DNA of 64,000 nt from Chromera velia (lineage: Eukaryota > Sar > Chromeraceae), in the NCBI GenBank assembly GCA_018398765.1, contig JAHBMJ010000035.1:1-64000 (forward strand). Reading direction: 5' to 3'. Position 1 is the stretch's first letter. Every line of letters begins with the position of its first letter. Shown piece after piece: positions 50,742 through 62,127 of this stretch. The translations under genes and the position numbers were made by a program. A model generated the notes under the pieces. The model saw nothing but the letters and a program-made list of their open reading frames with translations. It did no database searches and was not told the origin of the DNA.

Positions 50742-53700
50742 AAGAAAGAAAAGAAAGGAGGGACAGAAGGGAAGTGAAAAAGGGGCCGGATGAGATCGAG
50801 ACAGGCTCGGAGAAAGACGTCCAAAGAAGAAGAGGAGAAACGACAGACGGCCAATAGAGTGATTTCGTTTGACACGCACCAAGGCACATCCTTGAAGCGA
50901 GACAGTTCAGGCAAAGATATTGCTGTCACACCCACTATGTCAGGCTGTCTTCCTTTCGCTACCGCTGGCGTACCCCGTAACCCTTCTTTCTGTGCAAAAA
51001 ATCAATGAAAAAATGGCACCAGCAACATGATGAACACCTGCCTGGTCATCTTCCGCAGCAGTTCGTCTTGTTTCGTCTCCAACTCGCGCTCCTTCCGCTC
51101 TCGCGCTCTTCTGCAAGTGCATTGCGGTGATCGGGAACTTACTGGGTCAGTCAGTCAGACGTCGGAGAGAGAGAAGGTATGGGGGAGGGCAGCAGGAAGT
51201 GGATGGAGCCAAGAGAAGAAAGGAGAACATCGGATACGCTCGGGAGGTACACACCGGCCCGAAAGAATCAACAAAGGCCTTTTTCCGGCAGCCCAATACA
51301 AAGTCGCGTTTTCACTGTGATGCAGAAACTCTTCTGCAAATCTCACTTGGCCGGACCTGTCGACCATATCTTCATTCATTCATTCGACTCACTGGATCTT
51401 CTTGTCGAGCTCCAGCGATTGACGCGTCCGTTTGACGTCTTCCGAAAATCGGAACTCCATTGCGCGTCGCTGCGTGTAGAGAGCGAGGGAAGGAAGAGTA
51501 CTCGCTCAGGTAATAAATAAGTTGGGGCAAGGAGAGGCAGAGGCAGCGTGTCAGAGACAAGAAGCATCTTTGCTCACAGTTCCCTTTCTTCTCTCTTTCT
51601 GGTGGAATGGTGAACACCTTCTTTGAAACAACGATTGAGGCAGGACAGGAGATTTGAATCCCCCACTCGCACTCCAAATGATTCTCAATCACACACAATG
51701 AAGGTCAAGTTTTCTCTCTCATCTGACCTTACCTGTCTCTCTTCCTGTCTTCTCAATACTTCCACGGGTGCTTTCTTCTGCAAACAGGAAGGCAGGAAGG
51801 AACGCAAGAAGGAGAGATGAAAGTGAATTAGCTCACGTCCCTGACCGCAAACATAGGAAGACAGACAGACGCGACGATCGTTCGACTGAAGAAAAGAAAA
51901 GAATGAAATTGCACAAAAAAGAGAAAAGGATGAAAAAGAGCCAGCAGCCCGCCCGAATATGTTGAAAGAAACCAAATCAAGGAGTCGCCTGTTGTAAACG
52001 ACCTACAGCGTATCTGTCCGGGGATGAGAACCGCATGTGGAGAGCCCTCTGTGCATCCATCACGTACTGCACAATGTCCCGAAGATCTGTCCCCCCTCTG
52101 CTGCTGCTCCCTGCCTCTGTCCCCTCTGCGCCTCCCTTCGCTGTCTTTCCTCTTGCTGTATGTTCGGTAACAGAGTTGAGACCTGAGTGGGGCGTTGGGA
52201 GACGTCTCCAGCTCTGGGAGGAGCTCATGCTCGCAGACGACCTGTGGGTTGGCAGAGGCACGGCCCCGACAGAATCACCACCTCCAGTTCCAGCGCGATG
52301 CGTGGAGGCGGGGGGAGATCCTGGTTGAAAGGACGGCGACACATTCCCTGATTTTGGCGGGGGACTCGGGGGCTCCGCCGCGGCTGCCCTGTAGCCTGCA
52401 GGGAACAGGGGCGCATTTTGGACCTTCCTCCCTCGTCTTAAGGCTGCTCCCTGCTGGGCTTGCGCAGAGGAGGAGGAGGCTGTGACTTGAGGGGCACCTT
52501 GGCTGCTGAAGGAATTGTGCGCCGCCACCTGCCTCTGGTGTTGTTGGAGGGACCCCGGAAAGGCGGCGACACCCGAATACTGCTGTTCGGAGACGGGCGT
52601 CTCATGTCCTTGCAGTGCTGCGGGTGTCATCTTGAAAGAAGACGAGACGGTTGAAGCAGCATCAAGAGGTGGACGTGCACTTCTGGCAGTCGGGGTGGGG
52701 ACGGAGGAGGCTGGGGGGGAGGGCGCGGTCCTCGCTGTGGGTGCGGGGGGGCGTCTCCCTGGAGATCGGTGTCCGTGCATAGGGCTCTGCATCAGCCAAG
52801 AACAAAGTAAAGCAGTATGCATTCGTCCATGCATCCCTGCATGAGATTACACCTGTCCACTATTTTTCAGAACCTAAGCTCCTCATGAGTCTATCTCCCG
52901 TTATGCGCGCCGCCCCCCAATAAACGACCAAGCATCCAAACATTTGCCTATCTGTCTGGCCTTCTACGAACGAGAAAGAGGGAACGGTCATTTTGCGGTG
53001 AGGAAAAAGAGAAACGGCAGAAGAAAGAGGAAAGACTCAGTCATCCATGAAAAGACATCATTTCAAGAAAAGAGAGAAAGACTTGCAGACCTCCCGACTA
53101 CACCCTCCAGCAGAACCCCGGGCGATGCCACGAACAACAAAAGGAAAAAAACCTCTACTTACCTGCAGCATCGAGAGAGCAGTCTCCAGCTGCAGAGGAG
53201 GCTTCTGCTCCCCCTGTTCTGAACCTGCTGACATCCGTCTCACCTCCCAAGCATGAGACACAACTCTGCTGTGCGTTGCAGTTCGGGGCGTGTGGCTGTG
53301 GGAAGACCCCCCCCCTCCTTGCGTTACTGAAGACTCCCCCCCACTCTCTGTCATACAGGTCAGGCCCCCAACCTTGTCCTTTCCTGCTACTGCTGACTGC
53401 TCCTGTCCATTCCCTCCCCCTTCCTTCACATGGGTCTCCTTCCCTGCAAGTTGGGGATCTCTTTCTTCGGCCTGCTGGAGGAGATCCTTCTCTCTTTCTC
53501 TTTCCCTCTCGTTCTTCTCTTTCTCGAGGCTTTGAGCCTGCTCTCGTGCAGTCTGGTGGGCAAACTCCTGGAGATGAAACCTCTCAACCAGCTGCGAGAA
53601 GTCGGCCTCCGCATCTTTGAGAATTTGAGTGACAGACCCGACACAGTCGGGGTCAGATTCAAACTCACAAAGCGCGTAGATTTCGTCAATCGAACGGCGG

Positions 53701-54098
53701 AGACGGCTGAGAGACTCAGTCCAAAGCCGAGCACGCAGAGCAAAACCGTCGAAGTCCCCAGCCTGCATACTGGTGCTTCCCGCAGTCAGACAAGAGGAGA
53801 CGCCAAGACTGTTGGCTGGGGACGGTAGAACACCCGACACATCCTCGTTGTCTTCATCATCAACTTCGACCTCTATTTCTGTCTCTATCTCTACATCAGC
53901 CCCCGCTTTTGACGATCGGTCTTCGTCTTCCTCGTAGTCCTCCTCTCCGTCCTCTGTGTGCTCGTGTGCCATCAAATCGGCCACGATCTGTGTGACCGTC
54001 TCCATGTCCACCCCACTCTCTATTCCCTCGAAGTCCGAACTCTCAAGTCGTGAGACGTCAGGAGGTTCTGTGAGGGCCCTTCCGCTAATTTCAGACAT
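37976..54098 (-). CDS. SCAPER: SCAPER homologue (S-phase cyclin A-associated protein in the ER)
   Basis: A 16-kb gene with about 25 exons. It starts at ATG 54098. The first exon (53163-54098) has the SCAPER N-terminal domain: LRRSIDEIYALCEFESDPDC, then FHLQEFA, then HAWEVRRMS, matching LRRxVDEIYxTCE...IQLQE...AWEVxKMSPG of animal SCAPER. Then come a Pro/Ser-rich exon (52007-52786), small coiled-coil exons (51733-51777, 51393-51469, 51038-51110, 50557-50665, and 48645-48752 with ERRQLHLESIRKK), low-complexity exons (44.3-48.4 kb), KGKLQRW near 44180, and helical-repeat exons such as GDTSTFLRLGGAAVLLTVLE (43.2 kb), 42.8 kb, 41.5 kb, 40.2 kb and DILHDVVFLLGHFCLDNPEG (39.5 kb). The C-terminal exons (39230-39292; 37976-38899) read NYFVDEKLKE, VLFPTLIASTFRNPENLKVL and FRFPVSCLPEAIVFF, as in the SCAPER C-terminus. 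The zinc-finger exon is not clear (a Cys/His motif lies near 47.5 kb). A gap at 50143-50317 may hide an exon. Ser/Gly/Ala/Lys-rich insertions make it longer than animal SCAPER. Confidence 0.85.
43120..43140. repeat. (GACT)n at a SCAPER-homologue donor site
   Basis: A short GACT run which on the coding strand reads GTGTCAGTCAGTCAG, directly following the end of the exon that encodes SASVKDTI. It exemplifies microsatellite growth from a GTCAG donor. Confidence 0.75.
46179..46252. repeat. (GA)n microsatellite
   Basis: A GA tract in an intron of the SCAPER homologue. Arg/Glu or Ser/Leu frames through it are artefacts. Confidence 0.9.
50143..50317. other. Assembly gap (175 N) flanked by poly-G
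   Basis: A run of N bounded by 12-15 G on each side, inside the SCAPER homologue between the coiled-coil exons at 50.6 kb and 49.2 kb. It could conceal exon sequence. Confidence 0.99.
50531..50556. repeat. (GACT)n immediately at a donor site
   Basis: A GACT array which on the coding strand starts exactly at the 5' splice site of the SCAPER exon 50557-50665 (intron begins GTCAGTCAGTCAG). Confidence 0.9.
50706..50745. repeat. (GACA)n microsatellite
   Basis: About ten GACA units in the SCAPER intron upstream (coding sense) of the 50557-50665 exon. Confidence 0.9.
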
Positions 54099-55148
54099 TG
54101 CCGCTCAGATTTCTCCCACCTTCTGCCCTTCCTCTTTTTTGAACCGGCGGCAAACGACTGCCAACTCAGTCCTGGTGTCCCTTTCGTTCACAAATTTCAC
54201 ACGAGACTGCGGCCGTCCAAGCGCGCTTTCATCCGTGGACGTACTGAGAAGGACAAAAAGAGGTCCTCAGGCAGACTGCCTGCTTCTTTCTCTTGCACAC
54301 TGTGTACCCTGACGAATGTTACACCGAGATACCTGGCAAAGGTGTAGCCACAGACTGACGGAAGGACTCTGTATGGAACAACAGTTCAAGAGCGTCCGAA
54401 CAATACACTCCGTGGAATGCACCTCTCTCTCGACAAAGCAGAATGGCAGCACTTCGTTCGAGATGCCTATCAGCTTCCGGCCTCGTAGAAAGAATTGTCA
54501 CACCTAAACGAGACTGAGACGGGCGAATTTATTCTCCTGTTGGCAGCCGTATGTCAGAATTGAGACCAGACCGACTCATGCAAATGAAGCGTCCATGCAC
54601 GGTCCCCCATGGACAGACACAGTTGTTACAGTGACGTCCACAGTGCTTCCACACCTTCGATCGCCTGCTGACAGAACCTGACAACCTGGGGATCACTCAG
54701 AAGATCTCGATCATGCAAAAGGACTCATGATGACATGATCAATCAACTTGCTCGAAGATTTGATGAGATTTGTGAGTGAGGCTTGAATTTTTTTTTTCCT
54801 CACAATTAAAATTAGCTCGGAGGGTTAGCTCGGACTGGAGCCGCGGGGATCCGAATTCGTGCGCAAATCCGATTTTCGTGACCGATCTAACTAATAATAG
54901 CCAGGAAACGTTTGTAAGGAGATTTGTAAGGCTCCTCTTCTTTTCACGTGATCGAGCAAAAGTTTGGTTCTGCCGTCACAACCTCCTGATCGGTTGATAG
55001 AAAACCAATCCTACTCCTCGTCTTATCAACCAACGCGAATTCGTTTGCGCGCAGGTGGTCAAGGCGAGTAAATTTTGTGTGCACGGGCATTCTGGCCCAA
55101 GCAATCCCTTCAAACGTGCTGATCGTTCTTTGCTGTCTGGGCTGAAAG
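54099..55148. promoter_or_regulatory. Divergent promoter region SCAPER/DNAJC21
   Basis: About 1.05 kb between the SCAPER ATG (leftward) and the DNAJC21 ATG (rightward). It must hold both promoters. No open frame worth calling, no TATA-type motif that stands out, and AATTAAAATTAG-type AT tracts near 54800. A separate small gene is not supported. Confidence 0.4.
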
Positions 55149-58100
55149 ATGCCTGCTAAGACTTGCTTCTATGAGGTTTTGGGAGTGGACTCGAAGGCGG
55201 ACGACAATGAGATCAAGAAGGCTTACAGGAAGCTTGTGGGTTGAGTGAGAAGGCAGACAGGCAGATCGACTTCTTCAGCTAGACTCTTAAGATTCCCCAT
55301 GATCCTCTTCTCTTCACTGCTTTTCGCCCGGCTGCCTGCATTCTGCCGGCCTGCCTGCTTGAGTGCAGGCGCTCAGATGGCATCCCGACAAGAATCCAGA
55401 TAACGTGAAGCAGGCCCAGGAGGTAAGCCGTCTCTGCAATTACCGTGAAATGGCATTTGGGGCAGGATCCTGCTACTGCGCCCCGAACGTGCAGTTGCTG
55501 CCCCGTGCTCAGGCCGCAATTGACACACGCAGTCTTTAATTTCAATTTTCGATTGCATTGCTTTGTCGCAAGTTATCCTTTTCCCCACCTTTTCTGCTCG
55601 TCCTCTCAGCCGTCCCTCTTCGCCTGCGGAAACGCAATAACTTGGCATGCGGTTCCCGCATGAATTTTTTCTTTGTAGATGGACAAGAAATAAGCTTGCC
55701 ATGCGAGTCCGGCACTTGTTTTTCCTCGCTTGCCTCTCTGTCCGGTGGGTTGCAGGAGTTCCAAAAGATCTCTGAAGCCTACGAGACGCTGTCAGATCCT
55801 CAAGAGAGGGCGTGGTATGACAGCCACAAGCGAGAAATTCTCACCGGAGGTCAGTGTCTCCTAGCAGTGGGTGGGACTATCGGGGTGAGACGAAGCCCCC
55901 ACTTGGAGGAGTAAGGGGACGAATGAATGAAAGAAAAAAACGAAAGAGCCGCAGAATGAAATAACAAAAAAACAAACAAACGAACGCTGCAATAAACGAA
56001 TGGATGAATGAATGAATGAAATTCCTGTCGCCTGCCTGTCTGCAGAGGACACGAATCCAGAGGACGCCCAAGAGACGAAGCTGCATCTGTACAAATTCTT
56101 CAGGTGGGCAACGGGGTCGGGTGGGAGGCGGTCAGGGTAGAAGAAGAAAAGGGGGTGCACGTGTGGTGAGTAAGGCAGGCTTCTTTTCTTTGCAGATGAG
56201 ATCGCCAGATCATTTTTCTTTAGTAAGAAAATCGTTGCAACAGGACAGAGGGCGGGGGGGTGACACTCTTTCATTGATGGATGTCAAAAAGGAGGGATCA
56301 TCAGCAGGTGACCAAGAGATGTAAACCAAGTGGGTGCCTGGCTGTTTGCAGTCGCGAGGCTTTTGACGACTTCGGAGACGGCCCCCGTGGGTTCTTCCGC
56401 GTTTTCGATGAACTCTTCAAAGAACTCTTCAAGGAAGAAATCGAGGAGTGCGATCCGGACGAAGATGTGCCCCCCCCCGTCAGTTGAACGTTCAGACAGC
56501 AGAAACTTCTTCATGTCTTTTTTTGCTCTTCCCTCTGTCTGGCTAGAGAGAAGTCGGCCTGGCTGCCGTAGCATCTCACAAGTTGCTTGTCCATCTCTAC
56601 TCAATTGCAGCAGAGAAAAATGTGAAACCGCGGGTGAGCCAGCTCTTGTTCCGGTATTTGAGCGATGTCTATACGTGCACCCGTGTGTGTGTGTGTGTGT
56701 GTGTGTGCGTGTGTGCGTGTGAGGTCGTGCACTTTCCTGTGTTCGTATGAGATCTTTTCCCCTCACGGACTCCCTGCAGGCTGCGGAGTTTGGAAAGTCC
56801 AAAACAGACTGGAAGGTGGGTCTTCCTTCCAGCGCTCTCTCTTTCTTTCTCTCTGTCTCTCTCTGTGGCTCTTTGTATTTCTAGCGGCCTCCCCTAGTGA
56901 GCGTCGTTCTTTGCCGTTTTTCCCCGGTGTGTGTTTGATTGCACCCCTTAAGTTGCCCTGGTCTTTTTTTTTCAAATGTGCACATCGGACCTGATCAACC
57001 CGGGCCACGTGTGATCAGATTAAAGACTCATGCAAGCAATGCGCAGAAGAGAAAGCCAGTTTCATGGAGGAGAAAGAGACTTGACGGACGTGAATGATCG
57101 AGGCCAGCGAAGAATTCAGTGTATCACCCCAACCGAGAGAAAGAAAGAGAATTAGAATCCAGTCACAGGTAAAGGCCAGAAACAGCGAAGTGAGGACCAT
57201 CTGGCCTGCTCTCCGTCAGATTTTGTTTGAATATGCAGAAAGAAACACAGACAGACACATGTTCTCGTCGTGTGATGAATGAGATGTGCAGGATGTGAAT
57301 GCGTTCTACATGCACTGGTCAAACTTCGCCACTCGGAAGAGAATGACGCAATTCGACAAGTATAAACCGTCAGACGTCAGTCGCGCCTGCCAAATTCAGT
57401 GTTTATTCGACCCATCTCGGTATGTTTGCACGTTTTTCTGCAGACCATTTTTGAAAGTCAATCGTCGAGGGAGCAGAAACATGTAGTTGAGACAGGGAGA
57501 AAGAAGAGAGGATGGGCTCAAGTGGTATGAATCACAGCTGCATCTGAACGAACGAACGAACGAACTCAAATGCAAATACATATGTTGGAGGAACGTGCAG
57601 GCCCCCAACAGGCAAATCAGGCGGCGCATCGACGAAGGTCAGCAAAGGGAGGGAGCGTAGAGGGACACTGAAGACTTGCTTCCTGCCGCACTTTCGTTTT
57701 TCTTTTACCCACCACACTCCTTTTGACCTGTGATTTTATTCTCCCCTTTTCTCTGCAGAAAACGCAAATAGCCGGAAAGAGGCGAGACAGCGTCTGACTC
57801 GCCTCGTGCGGGAGTTGGTCGCTTGGGTGAAGAAGAGAGACCCCAGAGTCATTCGAAGAAAAGCAGAAGTCGCAGAAGAGCAGAGAAAGGCGAAGGAAGA
57901 AGCGGTGAGTACGCAGCATAGGAATCCGTCAGCAGATGATCAGGCGCACCTGAGACAGGAGAGCGTCTTTGACGTTCAGTGACTCTGCATCTGTCTGAGT
58001 CCCTGCATGTTCCTCTGCCTGCCTGCCCAGTAATCGGCTGTTGCTGCGTTCAGCTGTGCTTTCGGCTGTTTTTCGTTGTTCGAGTCGCTTCTAGACGACG

Positions 58101-61086
58101 AAATGTGTGGGGGCGGCTTAGCACTCGACATGCTGTGCATTGAAAGTTTTCTGTCTGACTCCCAGTCTCTGTATCTCTTTCTGTCACTCTCTGTGTGGCG
58201 GCACGTATTGAATGTGCGTCTGTCTCTGTCTGCAGCAACGCAAAAAGGAGGAGGCAGAAAAGAAGAAACGGCTCGAGGTTGGTGTCTTTCTGTCTCTCTC
58301 TCGCGCGCGTTTTCTCTGATCCTTGTGTGTGTGTGTGTGTGTGTGTGTGTTCGTTGTGTGTGTTCTGTGTGTGAAGTGGTGTGTGTGGAGGAATAGGTGA
58401 TGGAGAAAGAGTGTGCAAGGGGCTGAGAGAAGTCTGTCGGCATCTTCTCCGGGCCGTATCTTCCCTCAGGCATAAGCGCGATAAAACGTTTTTGATGGTA
58501 ACAGTTTCGCACCAGGGTCACTTGCAGTAAATGCAAAAACCGAGAAGGCCGTCATCCATTCATCCAGTCGCCGCAAACGAAAAAGTTTAACGGGATTTTG
58601 CGCAAAGAGAGTGAAAGGTCCTCTTTACACTTTTTAATGTGTTGGTTGATTTGCGGTTCTTCCTTCTGCAGCGCAAACAGGCGAGGGAAGAAGAGGAGAG
58701 GAAGTGGAAGGAATACAAAGCTGCGAAAGAGGTATGTCTTTCAGGAAAGCGCAAAGCCCAAAAGCGAAAGAAAAATAAGCAAATGGGCTCGCAGCGAACT
58801 TCAGCTGTTGGCAGGCATGTGAGAGAGCCAGGCAAAACTGTAAGCTCCGCTTCCCACCGAATCGTTTGCACATTCAGTGCCAGGAAGCAGACCCACCAGT
58901 CGGGCCCTTCCTGGTTGCCGATCACAAACTTACGTGGTCTGTTTTTTTGTCTGTACTCGTTCGGCCGGTAAGCTGGTCAGTGCAGTTTCTTGTTTTCTCT
59001 ATACACTGTGCAACTTAACTGCTCTTTTGTATCCTGCATCCCTTTCTCCGTCTTTCTCTCTGTCTCTCGCTTTCCACTGTGTGTTCTCCCTGCATCCTAG
59101 GAATGAACTTTCCGGCTATTGTTCCTCTCCCTTTGTCGTCTCTCTCAGGCTGCTGAAGCCGCTGGAGAAGAATTTGCCGCCTCTGACTATTCGTCTTTTG
59201 AGGAGGAGGAAGTCGCCCTCTTGCGGTCAGTGCATGGGGCGCTCCGAGAACGAAAACGGGAAAGGCGAGAAAAGAGCAGGGATGCCGTGTCTTATTTCAG
59301 CCAGCCTGCTCACACACGCAAACAAACGGGAACTGCTGAGAGCTCACACGCCTGGAAGTATCAGAACACACGATTGTCTCTTTCCCTCCCTCTCTCTTCC
59401 CCTCCTCTCTCTCTCTCCCTCTCGTGTTTTGACTTGTTGCAGATGCCAGGCCTGCAACAAGAACTTCAAGTCCGAAAAACAGTCAGTCAACCAAGAAGAC
59501 GGAAAGGCAGGACGATCGTCACGCTAAAGCACCCGCTTGCTTTTCTTTTTTTCTATCTTTCTTGGCTCCCTCCGTCCCTCTGCCCGTCACCCACCTGCAG
59601 CGACAAAAAAAGATATGTTTGTTTACTTGCTCGATCCAAGTACCCAGCAGCTGTGGTTCTCATCTTATGGTTCTTTTCACTTTAGCCAAGGACCAAAAAA
59701 AGGAAACGGTGCCATGCTGTACTCCATCAGTGTGCTGTACTCCTCCCATCACCATCAGCGCTGCCGTTCATTTCTGGTCTATGCATGCATGCAGGCTCGA
59801 GGCCCACACAAAGTCGAAGAAGCACGTGCAGGCCGTGAAGGCCCTCAGAAGAAAACTCGAGAAGGAGGTCAGAAAGACAGACCAGACAGAGAGCGGGCGG
59901 TTCAGACTCGGGTTTCCTTGCCAAAAATGCTCAGAGCCGGCACCCGCCCTCTCACGCTCCTATCTTTCCCGATTATACAGAGAAAGAGACAGGGAGAGGG
60001 CGAGAGGGAGACGTGGAGGGCAGGAGAGCTAGACAGGCATAGACACAAAAACACAGATCTCATGGAGAGCCGAATTGAAATGTTTTTCTGCTTGTCTGTT
60101 TAGTCCTCTGCGTGTGTTTTGTGTGTGTGTGTGTGGCTGAGTGAGTGCAGGAGAGGGAACTGCAAAAGGAGAAAGAGTTGCAGGCAGAAGAAGAAGAGGA
60201 GAGCGGGGATGGGGAGGAATTGAGTGAGGAGGAGGAGGAGGTAAACGGGAGTGTCCAGAGAAAGAATGAGGAGGAGGGGACGACGAATGGAGTGGCAGAA
60301 GAAGACGAAGTGGGAAGGGAGACAGGAACAGAGGAGGACGAGGAGGAACAGGAAGAGGAGGATTCTCCGGTTGCACGTCCGAACGCTGTAGCAGAGAATG
60401 GAGTCAGTGAAAACGAAAAAACAGCCGAGGAGGAGGAGGAGGACGAAAAGGAGGAGGAAGAGGACGACATCCCAGTGTCGTTTCTGAGAGGAAACTCGAG
60501 AAGAGATCGCAAACAGCAGCAGAAAAGAGCACGAAAAGGAAAAGGAGTCATCCGAGGTCCGATTTCTTCTTCTGATGAAGAAGAGGAGGCCGACGCCGAG
60601 GAAGACGACGAAGGTGTTGACGCACCTTCTCCTTCCGCGGCTGCCGCTGCTGATGCTCTTTTTGAGGAGAATGCTGCGAAGGAAGTTGACTGGTCTGATG
60701 ACGACAAAAAGAAAAAAAAGGGAAAGGGGGCAAAGGGAAGGGCGAAGGGAAAACAACCAGTCGCTGCAGCTGCAGCAGCATCAGCAGAAAATGCTGAGGA
60801 GGTTAGTGAGAACATTTCTCCGGCAGCAGGAGAAGACCCATTTGAGGAAGAGGACCAGCAACATGGGGGTAAGCAGAAAGGAAAGGGGAAGAAGGGAGGA
60901 GGGTCTGCACCTTCTGCAGGTGGAAGCGCTGCTACTTCTTCTCACTCCTGCTCTGTGTGTGGGGCAGCGTTTGACTCTCGCACGAAACTCTTCACGCACA
61001 TCAGGGAAAAGGGCCACGCGGCCTTGAAAACTGTCCAAGGGGGGGGGTCAGGTTCTGGAGGAAAGAAGGGGAAAAACAAAAAATGA
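55149..61086 (+). CDS. DNAJC21: DNAJC21/Jjj1 homologue, J-protein of 60S ribosome biogenesis
   Basis: Fifteen exons with consistent phases: 55149-55235, 55369-55422, 55756-55849, 56046-56103, 56352-56478, 56780-56815, 57292-57375, 57601-57637, 57759-57904, 58236-58277, 58672-58731, 59149-59225, 59443-59481, 59795-59867 and 60151-61086. The order matches DNAJC21: a J domain ([20 protein letters not shown], the HPD of [26 protein letters not shown]), the family linker ([20 protein letters not shown]), a charged helical region ([20 protein letters not shown]), a first C2H2 finger split by an intron (CQACNKNF + HTKSKKH), a long acidic Glu/Asp region, a Lys-rich part, and a terminal second finger ([20 protein letters not shown] with GH). 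In yeast, Jjj1 works with Ssa/Rei1 to free Arx1 from cytosolic pre-60S particles; the same role is inferred here. The gene looks complete and intact. Confidence 0.93.
60121..60140. repeat. Short (GT)n before the last DNAJC21 acceptor
   Basis: A GT tract in the last intron of DNAJC21, just upstream of the GAGTGCAG acceptor for the 60151 exon. Confidence 0.7.
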
Positions 61087-61656
61087 CTGGATCCATTTTT
61101 TGCTTGTGAAAACATCCATTTGCGAAAGGATCTATGTCCGGCATTTGTTTTTTAATGCTACCCCAGTGCATACCTGCACAGGACTGAAAATCCATCCATT
61201 TCCGATGCACTGCCCCTCAAGTTGGTCAGCTATCGCACTCATGATCTAGCTCATGATCAACCGTCCGCTGATTCTGGTATATCAGCTCGCGAAATCGGCA
61301 CGTGTATGAAAGTCTCCTGGTACTTTCAAATTCAAAACTAGGCGATCCATTGGCCAAACTGTAGTCCAATGTGTTAAAGTTCGTATAGCATGACTCAAAG
61401 ACTACTAGTAACTCAAAGACTTAATTCATCAGTCAATCAAAAAAAGAAGAAGTTGACTCTAGGCGTGGACTTTAGTTAGTTAGTTTAGTTTATGACCCCA
61501 TGGAGAACTAACTACTAGACTAACGAACTTAACTAACTAAATAGTTTTGATCTGAACTAACCTTAAGATTTGAGCAGCGTTTGCACCTCCCCCCTCCCCT
61601 CATATCATGATGTTTGATGTCATTGCTGCTGCTGCTGCAGAAGCGGCTGCCAGTGG
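61087..61656. other. Noncoding 3' flank of DNAJC21
   Basis: 3' flank without supported genes. Repeats of ACTCAAAGACT (about 61390-61425) and CTAACTA/TTAGTTAGTTAG strings (about 61475-61560) give the region a self-complementary look. Confidence 0.5.
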
Positions 61657-61938
61657 CATCTCTGAGTCGGCAAGGTATTTAAAATAGTAAAAATAGTTAA
61701 AAAAATAGTTCAAATAGTTACTATTTTTACTATTTGCTACGTCACATAGTAAAATAGTTAGAAAATAGTTAGCTATTTTTACTATTTTAATAGTAAAATA
61801 GTGCTATTTTACTATTAAAATAGTAAAAATAGCCAACTATTATGAACTATATATATTTTACTATTCGACATAGCGAATAGTAAAACTACAATAGTCACTA
61901 TTTTTACTATTTTGACGTAGCAAGCCGACTCATAGATG
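61657..61938. mobile_element. AT-rich inverted-repeat element, MITE-like
   Basis: About 280 bp made mostly of ATAGT/ACTAT units. The ends are inverted: CATCTCTGAGTCGGC on the left and, read from the other strand, CATCTATGAGTCGGC on the right. Both are followed within 30 bp by AAAATAGTAAAAATAG. Interior blocks are also mutually complementary, so the whole could fold as a hairpin. No coding capacity. Class unknown; a miniature DNA transposon is the simplest reading. No clear target-site duplication was seen. Confidence 0.6.
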
Positions 61939-62127
61939 GGTCTGGACCATCTAATCCGTGTCCCTCTCTTCTTCCACCGGGAATCCACCCCTCCCCCTCC
62001 CGCTTCTCCCTACTCTAAGACTTCCCCCTCTATTAAATTCAACTGTAGCTGCAGCGGCTTCTCTTCTTCGTTTCTCGATCCTTCTTCTACCACGTCTCCC
62101 CCCCTGCCGCCTCTCCTTTGCTGCGCT

